From Acestrorhynchus altus (taxonomy: Eukaryota; Chordata; Actinopteri; Characiformes; Acestrorhynchidae), in NCBI GenBank assembly GCA_034509495.1, contig CM067514.1, forward strand, positions 11,562,602-11,626,601: DNA of 64,000 nt. The letters are read 5' to 3'. The number at the start of each line of letters is the position of its first letter. Within the stretch, counting starts at the first letter, position 1. The notes beneath the pieces are model-generated. The model was given only the letters and a program-made list of their open reading frames with translations. It had not been told where the DNA came from and searched no databases. A program made the translations under genes and the position numbers. Positions 25,301 through 38,300 of this stretch are shown one piece after another.

Positions 25301-28300
25301 AGTGGGTCATTTTACACAAAGACACAACCTAAACAGTATAACATTGTTTAAGTTAGCTAACATTAATTGAAGATTCGATGACAGACACTTTTTGTCATAC
25401 ACTATAAAAAGAACACAAAAGCAGCAACCAGATTGTTTTTTATATCTGGTGTTGTGCTTTAACAAAAGCATGCTAATTACTAAATATGTGCATGAACTTG
25501 TTATTTAAACATTTATAGCTAGAGGAGAAAATGATAATTACAGATTAATTTGTGCTAATACAGAATTCAGATCATACAAAATGTATTCAGTCAGTGTTTT
25601 AGAGAAGTGAATAAGAAGCTTAACATAAAAGCAATCTTTCCAGAGACTTTGATAAAAAAAAATCACAAAAGTGATGCAGGTGACAAGACAAACCTCTGGC
25701 TTTGTATCATCAGGATCATCAATTGTAGCACGGTCATCCCAGTCCTCTGGCTTCTTGGCCTCAGGATCTTTGATCTTTTTCGGAGGTAGAAAGTCCCAGT
25801 CCTCCTCCAGAGAGCCAGACTCAACTTTCTCATTGTTAATTCTGACCTCGTATGTTTGGTCAGGGTGGAGGATGAGGGTGTACAGGTGTGTGTGTTCATC
25901 ATCCTGAAAGGAAAAGCATAAACAATTTCCAAACTATTGATTTGAAGAGACATTTCGAGACATCTTAAGCAAAATTATTTGAGAATTGTTTTTTGCTCCA
26001 AAGCTCCCCCTATAGTTGGGAGTGTAATTCACTGTAGTAAATACTAATCACATTATGAGCGCCCCCCAGCTGTACATGTGCATTTGTTGACAAACTGGGA
26101 GATACAGAAGTGGCATTTGAAGTGAAAACATGTGGATTGTGATGGCAAAGTAATAAAACAGGATATTAAACAAATTTGACTCTGGTTATGCAGCGTTGCA
26201 CAGGTCTGGTGAGTGGTCTTGGCACAGTTCCATAGTGCAGCAGCAGCAGCATTCCAGCCAGGAGTAGCAATGAGAGATAGTCCTTTCTCACTGTTACAGT
26301 GTGCCATGAACATAAATCCAAGGCTGCTTGTAAAGGTATTTAAGCTATGTTTGCTACATAAATGTTGCTTTAAATTAAAGCAGCATTGAAGCATTTATCA
26401 TAAAAATAAAAGCTTCAAAATTACGTTGATGTTCCACTGACCTGTAATAAGTAGCTCTATTATCTCAGCATGCTGCTTAGTGCACTATGGAACTCCAAAA
26501 GGGCAAGAAAACACTCATAAGAACTGAATCACGCTGAATAACCATATTTGTGTAAAATCCACTGTATGATTATTTCACTTCAGATGCTGCTGCTGAGTTT
26601 CTCAGCTTTTAAAATGCACATTACAGGTGTGTCCTTTAAGGGTGGATCAAAGTGCAATTACACTTCCCAAATGCAGGAACCCAGTAGCAAGAAATGCAAA
26701 TTGTCACATAATGCTGCTTGCTAAGCTGGCAAAAGTTACATGGATGAAAGATCATTGGAAAACAATAAATTTGTCTCGATGAGTTTATATGATAATTTGT
26801 GCTCGATATAAATAGGAGTGTTAAAAAAGTGTGAGGTCAATCTTGACTTACAGTTTGGGTGCAACAAAACTTAAGTAAAATGCATTTGTTTTATTAAATA
26901 CCACTGATAACTCACTTTGCAGCGGACATCCTTCTTGATCAAGTGGTTTTGGCCTTTGTAGTTGAAAATGACGTGTACTTTCTTGGTGCTGTAGCCACAA
27001 ATGTCTGGGCCTGTTGAAAGTGGAAATGTGAAAAAACAGTTCCCCATTTATAACAATGCACTGAAGGTGTTAACTGTGAAAGACTAACAATAAAAGTACC
27101 TTAAAATTGTATTTTACTTTGCTGTTCTTTAATTGTATGACTTTTAATATAATATGCATATTAATATTCAGTAATTACATGGGAAACATTACAAACAACT
27201 TACCAAACATGATGTAATACTGCGAATCTCCATGCATCTCGGCCTGGTCCAGGTCAGCAGGGAAGATTTTGACGTAACCACCACCACAGTCAATCTTCTG
27301 TTCATGTTTCACTGTGAACTGGATCACAAGAGGTTTACCTTCATTGCTGAAAGGATCAAACCGAGTGGACAGGGCATAAAAGCGGGCATCCTGGGTCGTC
27401 TGAAGACCTTTAAGAAAAAAATCAAAACATCAAAAAAAAACTATATCAAGATTACATCATACTTTAGACTGACATTCAACCGGTATCTGTTTTCAGGTTA
27501 GACTGCTGAATCTGGATGACTTTTGTCTTCAAGACAATTTGCATGAACACAAGACATTTGCTTACACAAAGTCCATTTTCACCACCATCTGCATGCAGCC
27601 TTTAACCCTCACCTTTGTCGAGTTCAGGGTCACCATAGAACTTTCCTGCTGAAAGTTTCCATTGACCATAGTCCGATTTGTGTTTGGATTCTACCCATCG
27701 GCTCTTCCATCCATCTACAAATGAAAGAAATGTTCATGACATCAAGAAATCTTATGGAAAGAGAAGCACAACAGCTGACATATAGAAGAAATGGAGTCAA
27801 ACTGACTGCAAATCTTTACTGCTGTTTTTCTAAATCTGACAATCATAAACAAACACAAACTGCCTTTTTTTAATAAATGAAAGTGGAAACTAAAACTGGA
27901 ACCATCACAGTAAAGTTTGGAATAACTATGACTTTCATATAGTAACTGAATAATAATTATTTTGTAAAAATCTTCAAGAATACTTAATAGCACAGTTACT
28001 CACTGCGCATGACTTGTGACTCATTGTTTCTGTTTCAGTATAAAAAAACAATCATGATTGTGTTTTGAGGCATTTCAAAAACTATATTAACCTACCATTT
28101 ATTTTACAAATTGCATTATAACAAATCTGCATTAATTTTTTTAGTTTCTACAAGGCAGTCAAAACCCATATTTTCAAAATTTTAAAAAAGAAAGCCAAAT
28201 CGTAATATAAGCATGATCATTATTAAATAGTAAATGACTAAATATGTGCACTAAGCTTTATATATAGTGTTGATGTATAAAAGACATATTCATGTATTTT

Positions 28301-28663
28301 ACACATAACTTAACATTATTAAAATAATTACATAACTTCCATATTTAAGGCACTATTAATATGCCCATGCAATTGATATTTTTAAAAAGGATAAATATGA
28401 CTTAATGCATTGCTGTAATTGAATACTCAATTGAATAGAATAATGTTCTATTCTAGAAGTTCCACATGTAAATCAGGTAATAGAGATCCAGAACTAATGG
28501 ATGGAAGAAGTTGGTGTTATTTTCTTAAACTCCTGTGTGTGTTATTTACAGGCTGATGTGGAAATGACTTACCTCCGTCCAGAAACTGCTCTTTGAAGAA
28601 CACAGTCGCGTCAGTGCTGATCGCCACTGCCAGTAAACAATAAACTGCAAGGGTGATTTTCAT
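22376..28663 (-). CDS. calr3: calreticulin, ER lectin chaperone
   Basis: Calreticulin binds calcium and monoglucosylated glycoproteins in the ER lumen. Nine exons, all GT/AG with consistent phase: 28663-28573, 27714-27613, 27407-27204, 27010-26916, 25903-25694, 24863-24750, 23716-23573, 22908-22816, 22597-22376. They give 424 aa. Residues 1-19 form a signal peptide (MKITLAVYCLLAVAIS). The globular lectin domain has KIDCGGGYVKIF and a later cysteine pair (ICGYS, RCKDDE). The P-domain carries PDPDAKKPDDWDED and GEWKPKQIDNPNYK-type repeats. A long Glu/Asp tail ends in KDEL. The ATG at 28663 is chosen because it starts the signal peptide; the frame upstream is untranslated leader. It lies head-to-head with C19orf44, as human CALR3 does, hence the symbol. 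Sequence alone does not exclude naming it calr. No lesions. Confidence 0.95.
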
Positions 28664-28792
28664 ATCTGCAGCTTTCTGATTCACTGATTCAGAGCCTTTC
28701 ATTAGAAAAGAGCAGAAAAGAAATGTGCAGCAGGATCCCGGAGCTCTGCTGTTCCTGCACAGATGGCTGAGGCTCATTGGACTGCAGCTCAG

Positions 28793-28811
28793 CCAATCAA
28801 ATCAGACCACG
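28793..28811 (+). promoter_or_regulatory. ER stress response element (ERSE), perfect consensus
   Basis: CCAAT at 28793-28797, exactly nine bases, then CCACG at 28807-28811. This is the CCAAT-N9-CCACG consensus bound by NF-Y with ATF6. It sits 130 bp upstream of the calr3 ATG. A TGACGTCG site (CRE/ATF-like) follows at 28817-28824. Other inverted CCAAT boxes (ATTGG) lie near 28777 and 28897. Calreticulin and BiP promoters classically carry this arrangement. Confidence 0.85.
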
Positions 28812-28949
28812 AGTTATGACGTCGCGCCACTGGCGGGGTGTTGTGCCATCAGTCGTCCATCCGCAAATTCTGCCCCCCTTTTTCTGCCGCAATCTGATTG
28901 GATTAATTAGCCTATATTCATTTCTTCGCGTGCTTTTGCAATGAATATA

Positions 28950-31097
28950 TTGCAGCAGTGAGAGGTATTTGCGTAGGCGACTATAACTGGTATTTACCAG
29001 ATTGGTAGGTGAACGACCTAAAAGAGGACTATATAGTGTGTTAAATCTGTGGAATGTAGTTAGGTATGTTAAGATATACGCCTGTTTATTTCGACACTAC
29101 TAAAAACACACCGAATGTATTTCTGCGCGTTACAGATGACACTGCTAACGGGTTTGTATGTGTTTTTAATCAGGCGGACACGACATCCAGACGGTCCTTG
29201 GGGTGCAGGTTAGTGTAGGACACAGGATTTTACAGCACACCTATGCTGCGTCTGAAATCTCCTGTTTTCTTACCGCGTCATACTGTCACCCTGAGATACA
29301 GTCTTAAACTGGATTCCAGTGGAGTAAAAGAGTCTAAATACCAAAAGGAAAATTAATATATTTATATCATACATTTTTAAATATATAAAAATGGCCAAAA
29401 GTGTATTTTTAATGTGCTGTAATTGTTTATTTATTGAAATTAATCAATATTTTTTAAATGTATCTCACATATAAAGAAATATGCATCTGTGTGTTTTTTG
29501 TATGTGGTAATTCACATCAAATCAGTTTATATCATTTAAAATATTTTATATTTTAATGAATAATATGATTGAAAAAATTATATTACAGTTAAAGTTTTGG
29601 TCGTAGTTGATCCTGAACAGAGTACTAGAAAAGCTGATTCCTGGGGATCAATATTTTATATTGTTGGTTTTGTTGCAGCTCTTCTTGTTTGATATCACTG
29701 CTGTGAAGAACAATAAAAAGCTGCACAGAAGAGAAAATCCATATTTAAGAAATTTAGCATGCAAAATAAATAAATAAACTGATGCAATTTTAATGTTTGT
29801 CAACAAACGCCCTGGTTGTGTGCAGCTTCTTTAGTTTTGTGATGGGGCTACAAGGTCAAAAGGTTATTGAGTAACTCTGGTTTATAATCTAGCAGTTGAG
29901 AAGGGTGTAATGATGCAGATACCTTAAGATTTGATGGAATCTTTCTTCAGGGGCCAATAACTGATTACATTTTGCAATAAACACATCTTGATTTAGTGTT
30001 CTAGTCATACCACTCAAACTGGTTTATATCTGATATACTCGCTTATGAAACACAAGGTTTTTAACCTACCTCTATATATCTACAATATCTATTATCTAGT
30101 AAAATGTTCAATAGCCATACAATTAAATGTGAAATCTGTACATTTGTAGTTTCTTCTTCTTCTTCTTTTTTATATTATTCTTTTGTATTTTATTCTGATA
30201 AAGGTGTTCATATCTAGTTACTGTGTATTTTAAATATATTATAATAAATATATTATATCTTTAAGTAAAGAACCTGTAGCTTTAGTATGAAGAGCGATGG
30301 ACACCTTAAAAGCAGAGTAACTGTTCGGAATATCTAAGAGCCCTGTCTGAGGTGTATTGAGGGGGAGTTTGGACGGTGTTACTTTTTTCCCTTTGTAACG
30401 TGATGTTAATGTACCGTTACACCCCTAATAACACAGGCGTTATTGGAGCTGCGGGCTTTTCCACTTTTCCCACAACGACGCCTTCTCTGTGTAAGTAATC
30501 AGCCAAATCCTGCGGTGAAGTTAAAGCAATGAATTTATTGGTATAAAGTATGTAATGCGTGTTATATTATTGTGGCTTATCCTCAGTATAAACAACGTGT
30601 TGCCAGTTTGAACGTCACCTATCATCTTCGTATGGTGTCGGGAAACAAAGTCTCGAGTGTCCTTTATCAAACTCAAACGGCTTGTAAAATAGAGTGATCG
30701 ACTGCATATTCTATCCACGGACATCTGCACGGAACTGGTTGATCCTCATTATCCGGCTCAGAAGCGATTTTAAACAATCTGGCAACTGGAGTATCGCTGA
30801 AATTTACTTCCGCTGTCGTCACGCTTAGGTTGTTATGGTGACGGAAGAGTTGAGATTAATCTAATTTAACTCCGGTTTCAGAGTTCATTAAAGCCACTAG
30901 GTTTAATATAAGCTTTATTTATAACTTGGTAGTTTATGTGCTGGAGTTTTAGGAACCAAGGTCGCTGCCAAGCAGTGATAACGTTAGCATTAGCCATTCA
31001 ATGGGAAACAACGTACAGTCGGTTTCGATAGCTAACGGAGCCTTTCTGGAAAAGGAGCCTGAAGAAGGGACCAAAGCAGTGAGATAGTGGGTCTGTG
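28950..31097. other. intergenic between divergent calr3 and C19orf44
   Basis: About 2.4 kb separate the two start codons. The right end (about 30750-31097) presumably holds the C19orf44 promoter and 5' leader; no TATA box is evident. No exon or recognisable repeat is seen in the AT-rich middle. Confidence 0.45.
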
Positions 31098-34000
31098 ATG
31101 TGGAATCGTGGGGGATCTCGCAGCACAGCTCTGGACAGAGCTAAAGCACAGCTTTCTGGACAGAGGCTGAACACCAACCAAACACCAAAGGCTAATGCAC
31201 GAAGAGATGGAAGAAGTGTAGGTGAAACTCACATATTAGGATTTTTATTTATGGTCTGTATGTCTCTCCCATGCTTACCTAATGTCCCCCCACCCTACAT
31301 TATCTTCTTCTCTCAGGAAAACCTCAGGAAAGGCAGAGAGACCACTTTACATGGCTTCAGTGACCTCTCCTCAGAAGATACCAGAAGTGAAATTCAAGAT
31401 CATCATGCTGGTCCTCCACGTGTGGCAGTGTCGCCCGAGTTTGGCCTGGGTGGTGGCAGTAGGTTTCTGAAGAAGTTTGCCAGCAGTGCCACAGCAGACG
31501 GACGTTTATCTGCACCTCGCAGAAACCCTGCTGATGCAAGTGACCTCAAGCTCATTCCTCAACACAGCTCACAAAGTGTGGCACTGAGCAGACTTGCATT
31601 AATTGAAGACCGAATCCGAAATCAGAAAAACAAACAGCCTGTTTCTGATTTTGGCCCAGACCATCCACTGCCAGAGGAGTCTCTCCAGTCCGGCAGTGAC
31701 CTGTGTATGGCTGGTGGACGATTTCTCCGAAAGAAAGTGTCTACTAATACAGATATGATGGAACACAGTAGCACATCATTTAGCAGTTATAAAGCTCCTC
31801 AGCGTATGAAAAAAGGTCTAGACAGTGATGAGGAAGACATGCGTAGGCTTCTGGGAGAGTCCTTAGATTCACCAGATGGGAGTCTGAACAGAGTCCTTCA
31901 ACAAAGTCCTCACATAGCTGCTAAGGTACTATGGCAGTGCTTTAAATACTGGAAAATCATAATATGTATCATCAGTGACAGGCATAATTACATGTTGTTG
32001 TTTTTTATTTATTTGAATCCATACATAATGTTATGTAGAAGACATTATATAATATATACACAAATATAAATTAATCACACTACAATACTGTACTACTATC
32101 TAGCTAAGATGTTAACATTAGCTCAACGTTTACATTTAATACAATGTAGAGTTTTGTATTGTTTTTCCCTAAATGTAAACATGCATATAGATCGCATGTA
32201 TGTATTGCGTTTTACCCATTCATGCAGTGAAACACATACATACATACTAGAGAATACATGTGCCCGCAGCAGTGGGCAGCCCTATTCACAACAACTGGGG
32301 AGCATTTAAGGCTGGTTCCCTAAACATTAGGCGACAGCCCCCTGTACATATCTGAAAATTGTGAGGTATAAACATCTATTAAACATGTATTTAGTTGATC
32401 AGCACCACAGAGAAATTTTTACATAATTAGGGTTAGAATTAATGTAATTGTACAGTTACTAACTTGGAACTTAGTTCTGTTAGTAACAATGCTGTAAAAT
32501 CTTTCTCATGCACAGACATACATGAAAGACAATGGAAGAGGATCCAGCTTGTCTGTACAATCTGCTGAAAAGCATAAAGAAGGCATTCCTGTTTCATCTG
32601 CTTTTGCTGTACATCGGCATTACAGTCCCACTCCTTCCCCACCACCATCCCCTAAAGACCTCTCAGCTAGCAGGTCTGGCTCTTGGAGGGCCAAAGTCAA
32701 CCTCATGTCCCTGAGCTCATCTTCAGGCCAGAATGAGATCAAGTCCCTGGAGGAGCTTTTCCCTGTTGCCTCTAAGGATGATGACACTTTGAGTGAGAAA
32801 AGTGTGGTATCAGATGGTAAGAGAAGGCTGGGGAGTAATACTCATTAAACTTAATATTCAATCAGTTTGTGCAGCTACTTTCCAATTCTAGCTGTAGCTC
32901 ATATATTTAGCTACCCCTTCATTTATTTGAAGCAGACATGATAAACCAGATAAAGGCAGCAATAGAAATTTGTAATGTATACTGTTTAATGTTTCTGATT
33001 CATGTGTGTTTTCCAACAGATTTCAAATTAAACATAATGATGCTGGACGATCTGGCTCCAGTTGCCTTTGATACAGCTGAAAACAAAAAGGTGGGCTATA
33101 TATATATATATATATAATGTATATCTATATATGTGTGTGTTGGAAATAGCAATGAATACATTAATATATTTTCTTATTTAAGATTTCTTATATTAAGGTT
33201 TACTGTAATGTGGAAACCTTTTTCTATTCATTTCTATTGCAGATTTATTAGGAACAGATACAGGAGTATAGAAAATTACAATAAATTGTCTGATGTAAAA
33301 TACTTTTATAGCAACATGTTGATTTGCACATTTAAAAACACCATTTCCCAATCGGTAAAACTAAAATAAAAAATATAAAAATGTACAAATGGAACCATTG
33401 TCTTTGTTACATCTACATTTCCTCACGTCTGAATTTGTCTGTCTATTCTGGTATCTCTGTGCTTGTTAATCTACAGTCTGAAGGTAGCCGCACTGGATTG
33501 AGTAAGCTCAGCACTTCACAAGTAAATGAAACCTTGCATGAAGACAGGCATGGATCTAAGGAGGCTTCAGCCCATTATGAGAGTGACTTTGAGAGCGAGA
33601 TCGAGACTGAGATGTCTTTAAGTAGCAATAAGACCCCTGAACATTTCTCAGATGGAGATAAACATTCCTCCATAACTACTGATCCTCATTCTCGCTCTTA
33701 TATTGATAATGACCGCACACCCTCAATAGAAAAATCAAATTTGACAAGCATGCACTACAGTACATCTGAGTCTTCATTAAACTGCAGTAGGGGGTCTTGC
33801 TCAAAATCATACTCCAGTGATGACACCATTACTCCAAGTGAGTCACAAACTATGAGTGCCAGACAACCTGTGAAGGACGCTACAGTGCAGACCCAAACAG
33901 ATGGACTAACTTATATATGGTCTACTGGTGAGTCTTTCCAGTTTCCTGACTTAAACCTGACATTTTATTAGATACCACATGCACTATGTAGCTTTACTGT

Positions 34001-34906
34001 TGCAGACCATAGTGTACCTGTTGCTATAGGATTTACAAATCCTGAACTACCAGATATTATTTGGTTTTGAGTGCAGGTGTATGAGGTGTAACAGATCCAC
34101 ACTATGTACTCAGTCTAGTATGAACTACTAATGAACAAGGGGTCCTGATTGTTCCACCTGCAGGGCAGGCTGCATTGGGTCCATCATTAGGAATGTCCTA
34201 TGTGGATCCGACCCCAGTGGCTAGCCACACAGTCAACGCAGAAGCACTGGAAGGTGAGAGATCCCACTTCACACTGTTTACACTTCATCTGTAGCAAAAA
34301 GCACTGTACAATATGTGGAGTGAGATTCAGCTGTACTTTTTTGAATATTCTGGGAAATGTGTGCATTCTAAGCAGTTCCATAACTTCTATCTAAATGTGG
34401 CTGTTTTGCCACAGTCATCACTGTAATGTTTCCGAGCTGAAGGCTGAACACCTGTGTTCTTGTGTCCAACAGTGTTAACTGCTTACAGCCCTGCTGTGTT
34501 TGCTCTGAATGACATGCTGAGACAGCAACTAGCCCTAACTAGGAGCTTCATTGAGTCCAGCAGACATCTGCACCAAGCTATGGTGGAATCCATGGGACCT
34601 GCTGACTACAGATATACAACCCTGGAGGACACAAAGGAGGTAGAAATATTTTTCAACTTTTGCAAACTTTTTTTTTTTTTAATGTTTACAGTTGTAACTT
34701 TTCTACAATAAATCTGTAAAGATCAATTTTACTTTAATGGCTTATTAACATTATCAACCAAATTATACAGATTGTTATTCATATACTTAGCACCTTTTTT
34801 TAAATTTTTTTTATAGTTCATCCGTTGCAACCGATCACCCAAGTTGACTTTGGAAGATGCTCTGGAGGAGGTTTTGAGGGATATGAGGGAATATCATTAC
34901 ATCTGA
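31098..34906 (+). CDS. c19orf44: C19orf44 homologue, uncharacterised conserved protein
   Basis: Eight exons: 31098-31217, 31317-31925, 32516-32816, 33020-33090, 33477-33927, 34164-34253, 34473-34639, 34817-34906. All are GT/AG and in phase, giving 632 aa. The function is unknown. The protein is polar, serine-rich and has no membrane segment. Two copies of a short basic motif are visible, GGGSRFLKK (about residue 86) and AGGRFLRKK (about 172). The conserved part is the C-terminus, from DATVQTQTDGLTYIWST through ALNDMLRQQLALTR to the end; I recall this as a domain of unknown function (DUF4614). Assignment rests on that resemblance and on its position between calr3 (divergent) and cherp (convergent), as in human 19p13.11. 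Intron 1 is only 99 bp and has no stop in frame. Poly(A) signals: 34986-34991 and 35044-35049. Confidence 0.85.
32205..32320 (+). repeat. dispersed repeat fragment in C19orf44 intron 2
   Basis: Contains CAGTGAAACACATACATACA followed by GCAGTGGGCAGCCCTATTCA and GGGGAGCA. I recognise this word order from a common teleost repeat, but the name was not determined. Confidence 0.5.
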
Positions 34907-35357
34907 AGTAATGATCAATATCAGTATGGAATTAATGGACATCCAGTGCAGATGGGAGCAGTCTGGCAGTTGAGGAAAAATCAGAAATAAATTGTAACTG
35001 GAAGCTTTTTATGGACTGTAATGTATTTGTAAACCTGACTGTGATTAAATGTAAATATGAAAGTTCTCTTTTGTTCAGTGTATTAATACATTTAGTGTAT
35101 GGAGCCTACACAGTCCCAAAAACCATCATTACATGTTTAAAATGTCTTTATTTCCTTGTGCTGAGTATTAAATCTAAGCTAAATTCAATTGCAAGGACTT
35201 TGATACATGTTTGATCTACAACATGACATAACAGTTTGATTTATTACAACAAAAGGAACCAAAACACAAACAACTTTCAAAACAAAAGTTAAAGACATCT
35301 ACATGAGGGCTTTTTAGTTCTTTAAAAAGAAGAAAAAAAAGACACTGTTTGGAAGAA

Positions 35358-38300
35358 TCATTCTGTAGTTGAAGTTTCCTGGGGATCCCGACTCACTGAA
35401 AATAAAGGAGACAGGAATTAAATACATTTAAATAAAGACATTAACTTTTCATTAGTAGGAGTCTTACTGGTTATTCGATGATCACAAATGTCTAGTGAAA
35501 AATATTACTTTATAGTAAATGACCTTAGCTACAACTAACCCCTTAAATTCCCCTATTACCTGTGTATTCACTACAGGGAGAAGTTTGTTGAGTGCAAACA
35601 TTACCTTTCTCTCTAGCCTTCATCCGTGCAACAAAATTGTAGCTTTTATTTCTCCGATAATTCACATATGGGTCATCCAGTGGCACTCCCACACCCTTGT
35701 ACTGGTCCCACTTGTCTCGCACATCACCCCCTTTAATGGGATCCTGGATGCCCTGCTCTTTTACACCAAGTCCTCCAGAGCCACTCCATCCTGTACACAG
35801 TTAAGTACAAGCAAATAAAAACCTATTGTTATAGGTTGTTACATATCAATGCTGGCCTTGGTAAATACAGACATTCAGGCATAATTGAATATGCAAATGA
35901 TCCATCTAACCATAAATCAATCATAAATGCTTTATTGTGTACAGTCAACATACTGTCAAATCAGTTTCTCAAATCATTGCCAATATGTTTTATTATGGGT
36001 ATAACTTACCCATCTTCATCAACATCTGATGGCCCTTGTTTTCTTCTCCCAGCCTGAGATCAGGAGGCAGAGCTGAGGGCCCTGAGCCCAATCCAGAAGT
36101 GGAGCTGCAGATAAATGAATATGTAACCTTTAGCCTATTCCCCAAATGTGGTTTTGTATCATACGGAAGAAGGTGGACTATACTTACGGTGGTGTGGGAC
36201 TGCGGGACTTTGCAGCATGTCGCCTCCGGTCAGGAGAGCGTGACCTAGATCGTGATCTAGAGCGGGAGCGGCTTCTTGACCTTGATCTAGAGCGGCTCCT
36301 GCTCCTGAAAGGGTGGAGGAAACAAAAAAAAAACAAAACAAAAAAAAAAACCACAGTCACACCCCAAGAATAGATATTTCGACTCAAACTCTTATATAAA
36401 TAAATACATCAAAGGCAAAAGAATGACAAATGCAATGACAAACTGATGCTTTGAAAGCATCAGATATATAGTTTGTCCAGCTATATAGTTAGCTTTAGTT
36501 TAGTTCTAAAAACTGTATGTGTTTAATGGTCTCATCACTAAATACTTGCCTCGTGCATAGTTAACAGTAATAATGGAAACTGGACAGTAGTTATAATACT
36601 ACGTATAAATTCTCCAATTCTCCAAAAATAATAAAGGCAACCTAACTGCTACCCATAATGGTCAAAGTGTAGATTATACAGTGGTACCTGGAGCGTGATC
36701 TGGAGTAGGAGCGGGACTGAGATCGTGACCTGGATGACCTAGATCGGGAGGATTTGGAGGACCTTGAACTGGAACGAGATGATGACCTTCCTCGGCTGCG
36801 GGAACGACTGTGAGAGCGGCTTCCTCGTGTACTGTGACAAGAAAAATACACAACATGTTACTGCTCACTTAGAAAAATCAAAACATAATTAAGCCTAACT
36901 AAAACCACAATTTAATTCTAGGAATTAAGCAAAAAGAAAATAGAGCCATAAATGGTCTAGTTTAAAACACATACATGCACAAATACACACCCACCTGTTA
37001 CGTTTTTCTTGGTCCTTTCTCCTCCTTGCCCTCATCTTGGCTCTGAAGAACTCATACAGACCGTTCTGTTCCCAGCCCTCACTAGGAACACAAAAAAATA
37101 GTACAAACTTGCAAGTCCACAGGTGATTTCGAGAGCAAAATATTCATCAAAGAACAAACGTCTAACTTTCACCTGTTTATTCTTAAACAAACCTGGCTCT
37201 AGAGTCTCTTTATACCTTAGTAGGACTAAAGTTAAAACTAAACCCCAGAAGGAGGGTCTATCTGCAGTGTGTGTGCAGATATATATACCTGTTTCTTGGC
37301 CTGTCATGTGAAGGAGGACTGTAGAAAGCCTCCACAGCAGCCAGCAATCTTTCACTGGGGGGCATGGGTGGTGGCAGACGGATGTCTTTAGGATCCAGAG
37401 GCTTGTAGTCATGATCTTCAAGCTATATGAAAAGCAAAAAAAAAGTTAAATAATAGCAGATGAAAACATATATCCATGATAAACTGTTATACTGTTATAT
37501 GCTGCCACATTCCATATAAATGTCATTGTTAAAACCACATTACATGTAACCAAGAGAGGTGTACAAACATCTAAAGCGATTCATACAAATTCTGATTGAC
37601 TGATTCTGAAAAAGATTTGAGTTTGGATATACTGAACATTCCTCAACAGCTGGAAGTTACACCTCTATCAGAACATTCATTAAGATAATATGGCACGCTA
37701 GGTCTGCACAACTGAATGTTTTGTACATCTTATACACAAGCACTATCAATCTGGTTAGGTCTAAAAAGAGTAAGAAGACTTACCTTCACCAGAGGTGCCA
37801 TGAGACCTGCTGGCAAGTCAAAGTATGGGACGTTGGGTACCAGACTAGGGTCGTCCTGGTTCACATGAGAGGGGGTTTGGCGTCTCATATGTGGGGACTG
37901 TCCATTAAAGCCATGAGGTGGTGGTCCAAAGTCAGGGTGTTGGTTACTACCCCATGGAGGATGTTCAGACATTGCTGGTGGAGGAATCCTCTGGTTTGGG
38001 TGGTGGTGGGGAGGACCCATTTCTAAAATGAATGCAAATAACCATGAGAACTATGAAATGAAAAAAATACCTTCAAAACACTTATCAAATACTTGATGAA
38101 TTTTGAAGTCTAGCAAAAACAGCCCGAATCTTATTTTGTAAACCACATCCGCACCTCCTGGAAAATCCCCTTGTGGATAGTCGAAGCGATGTGGCGGGTA
38201 TGGTGGGCGATCAAAGTGGTGTCGTGGAGGAAATTCGTCTTGCATGAAACGAGGTGGGAAACGGTTAAAGTTATGGGGTGGTGGTGGCTGGTTAAAAGGG

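Noticed and set aside
28664..28777. N-terminal extension of calreticulin
   Set aside because: The frame is open upstream, but the signal peptide begins exactly at the ATG at 28663 and the extension is unlike any calreticulin.
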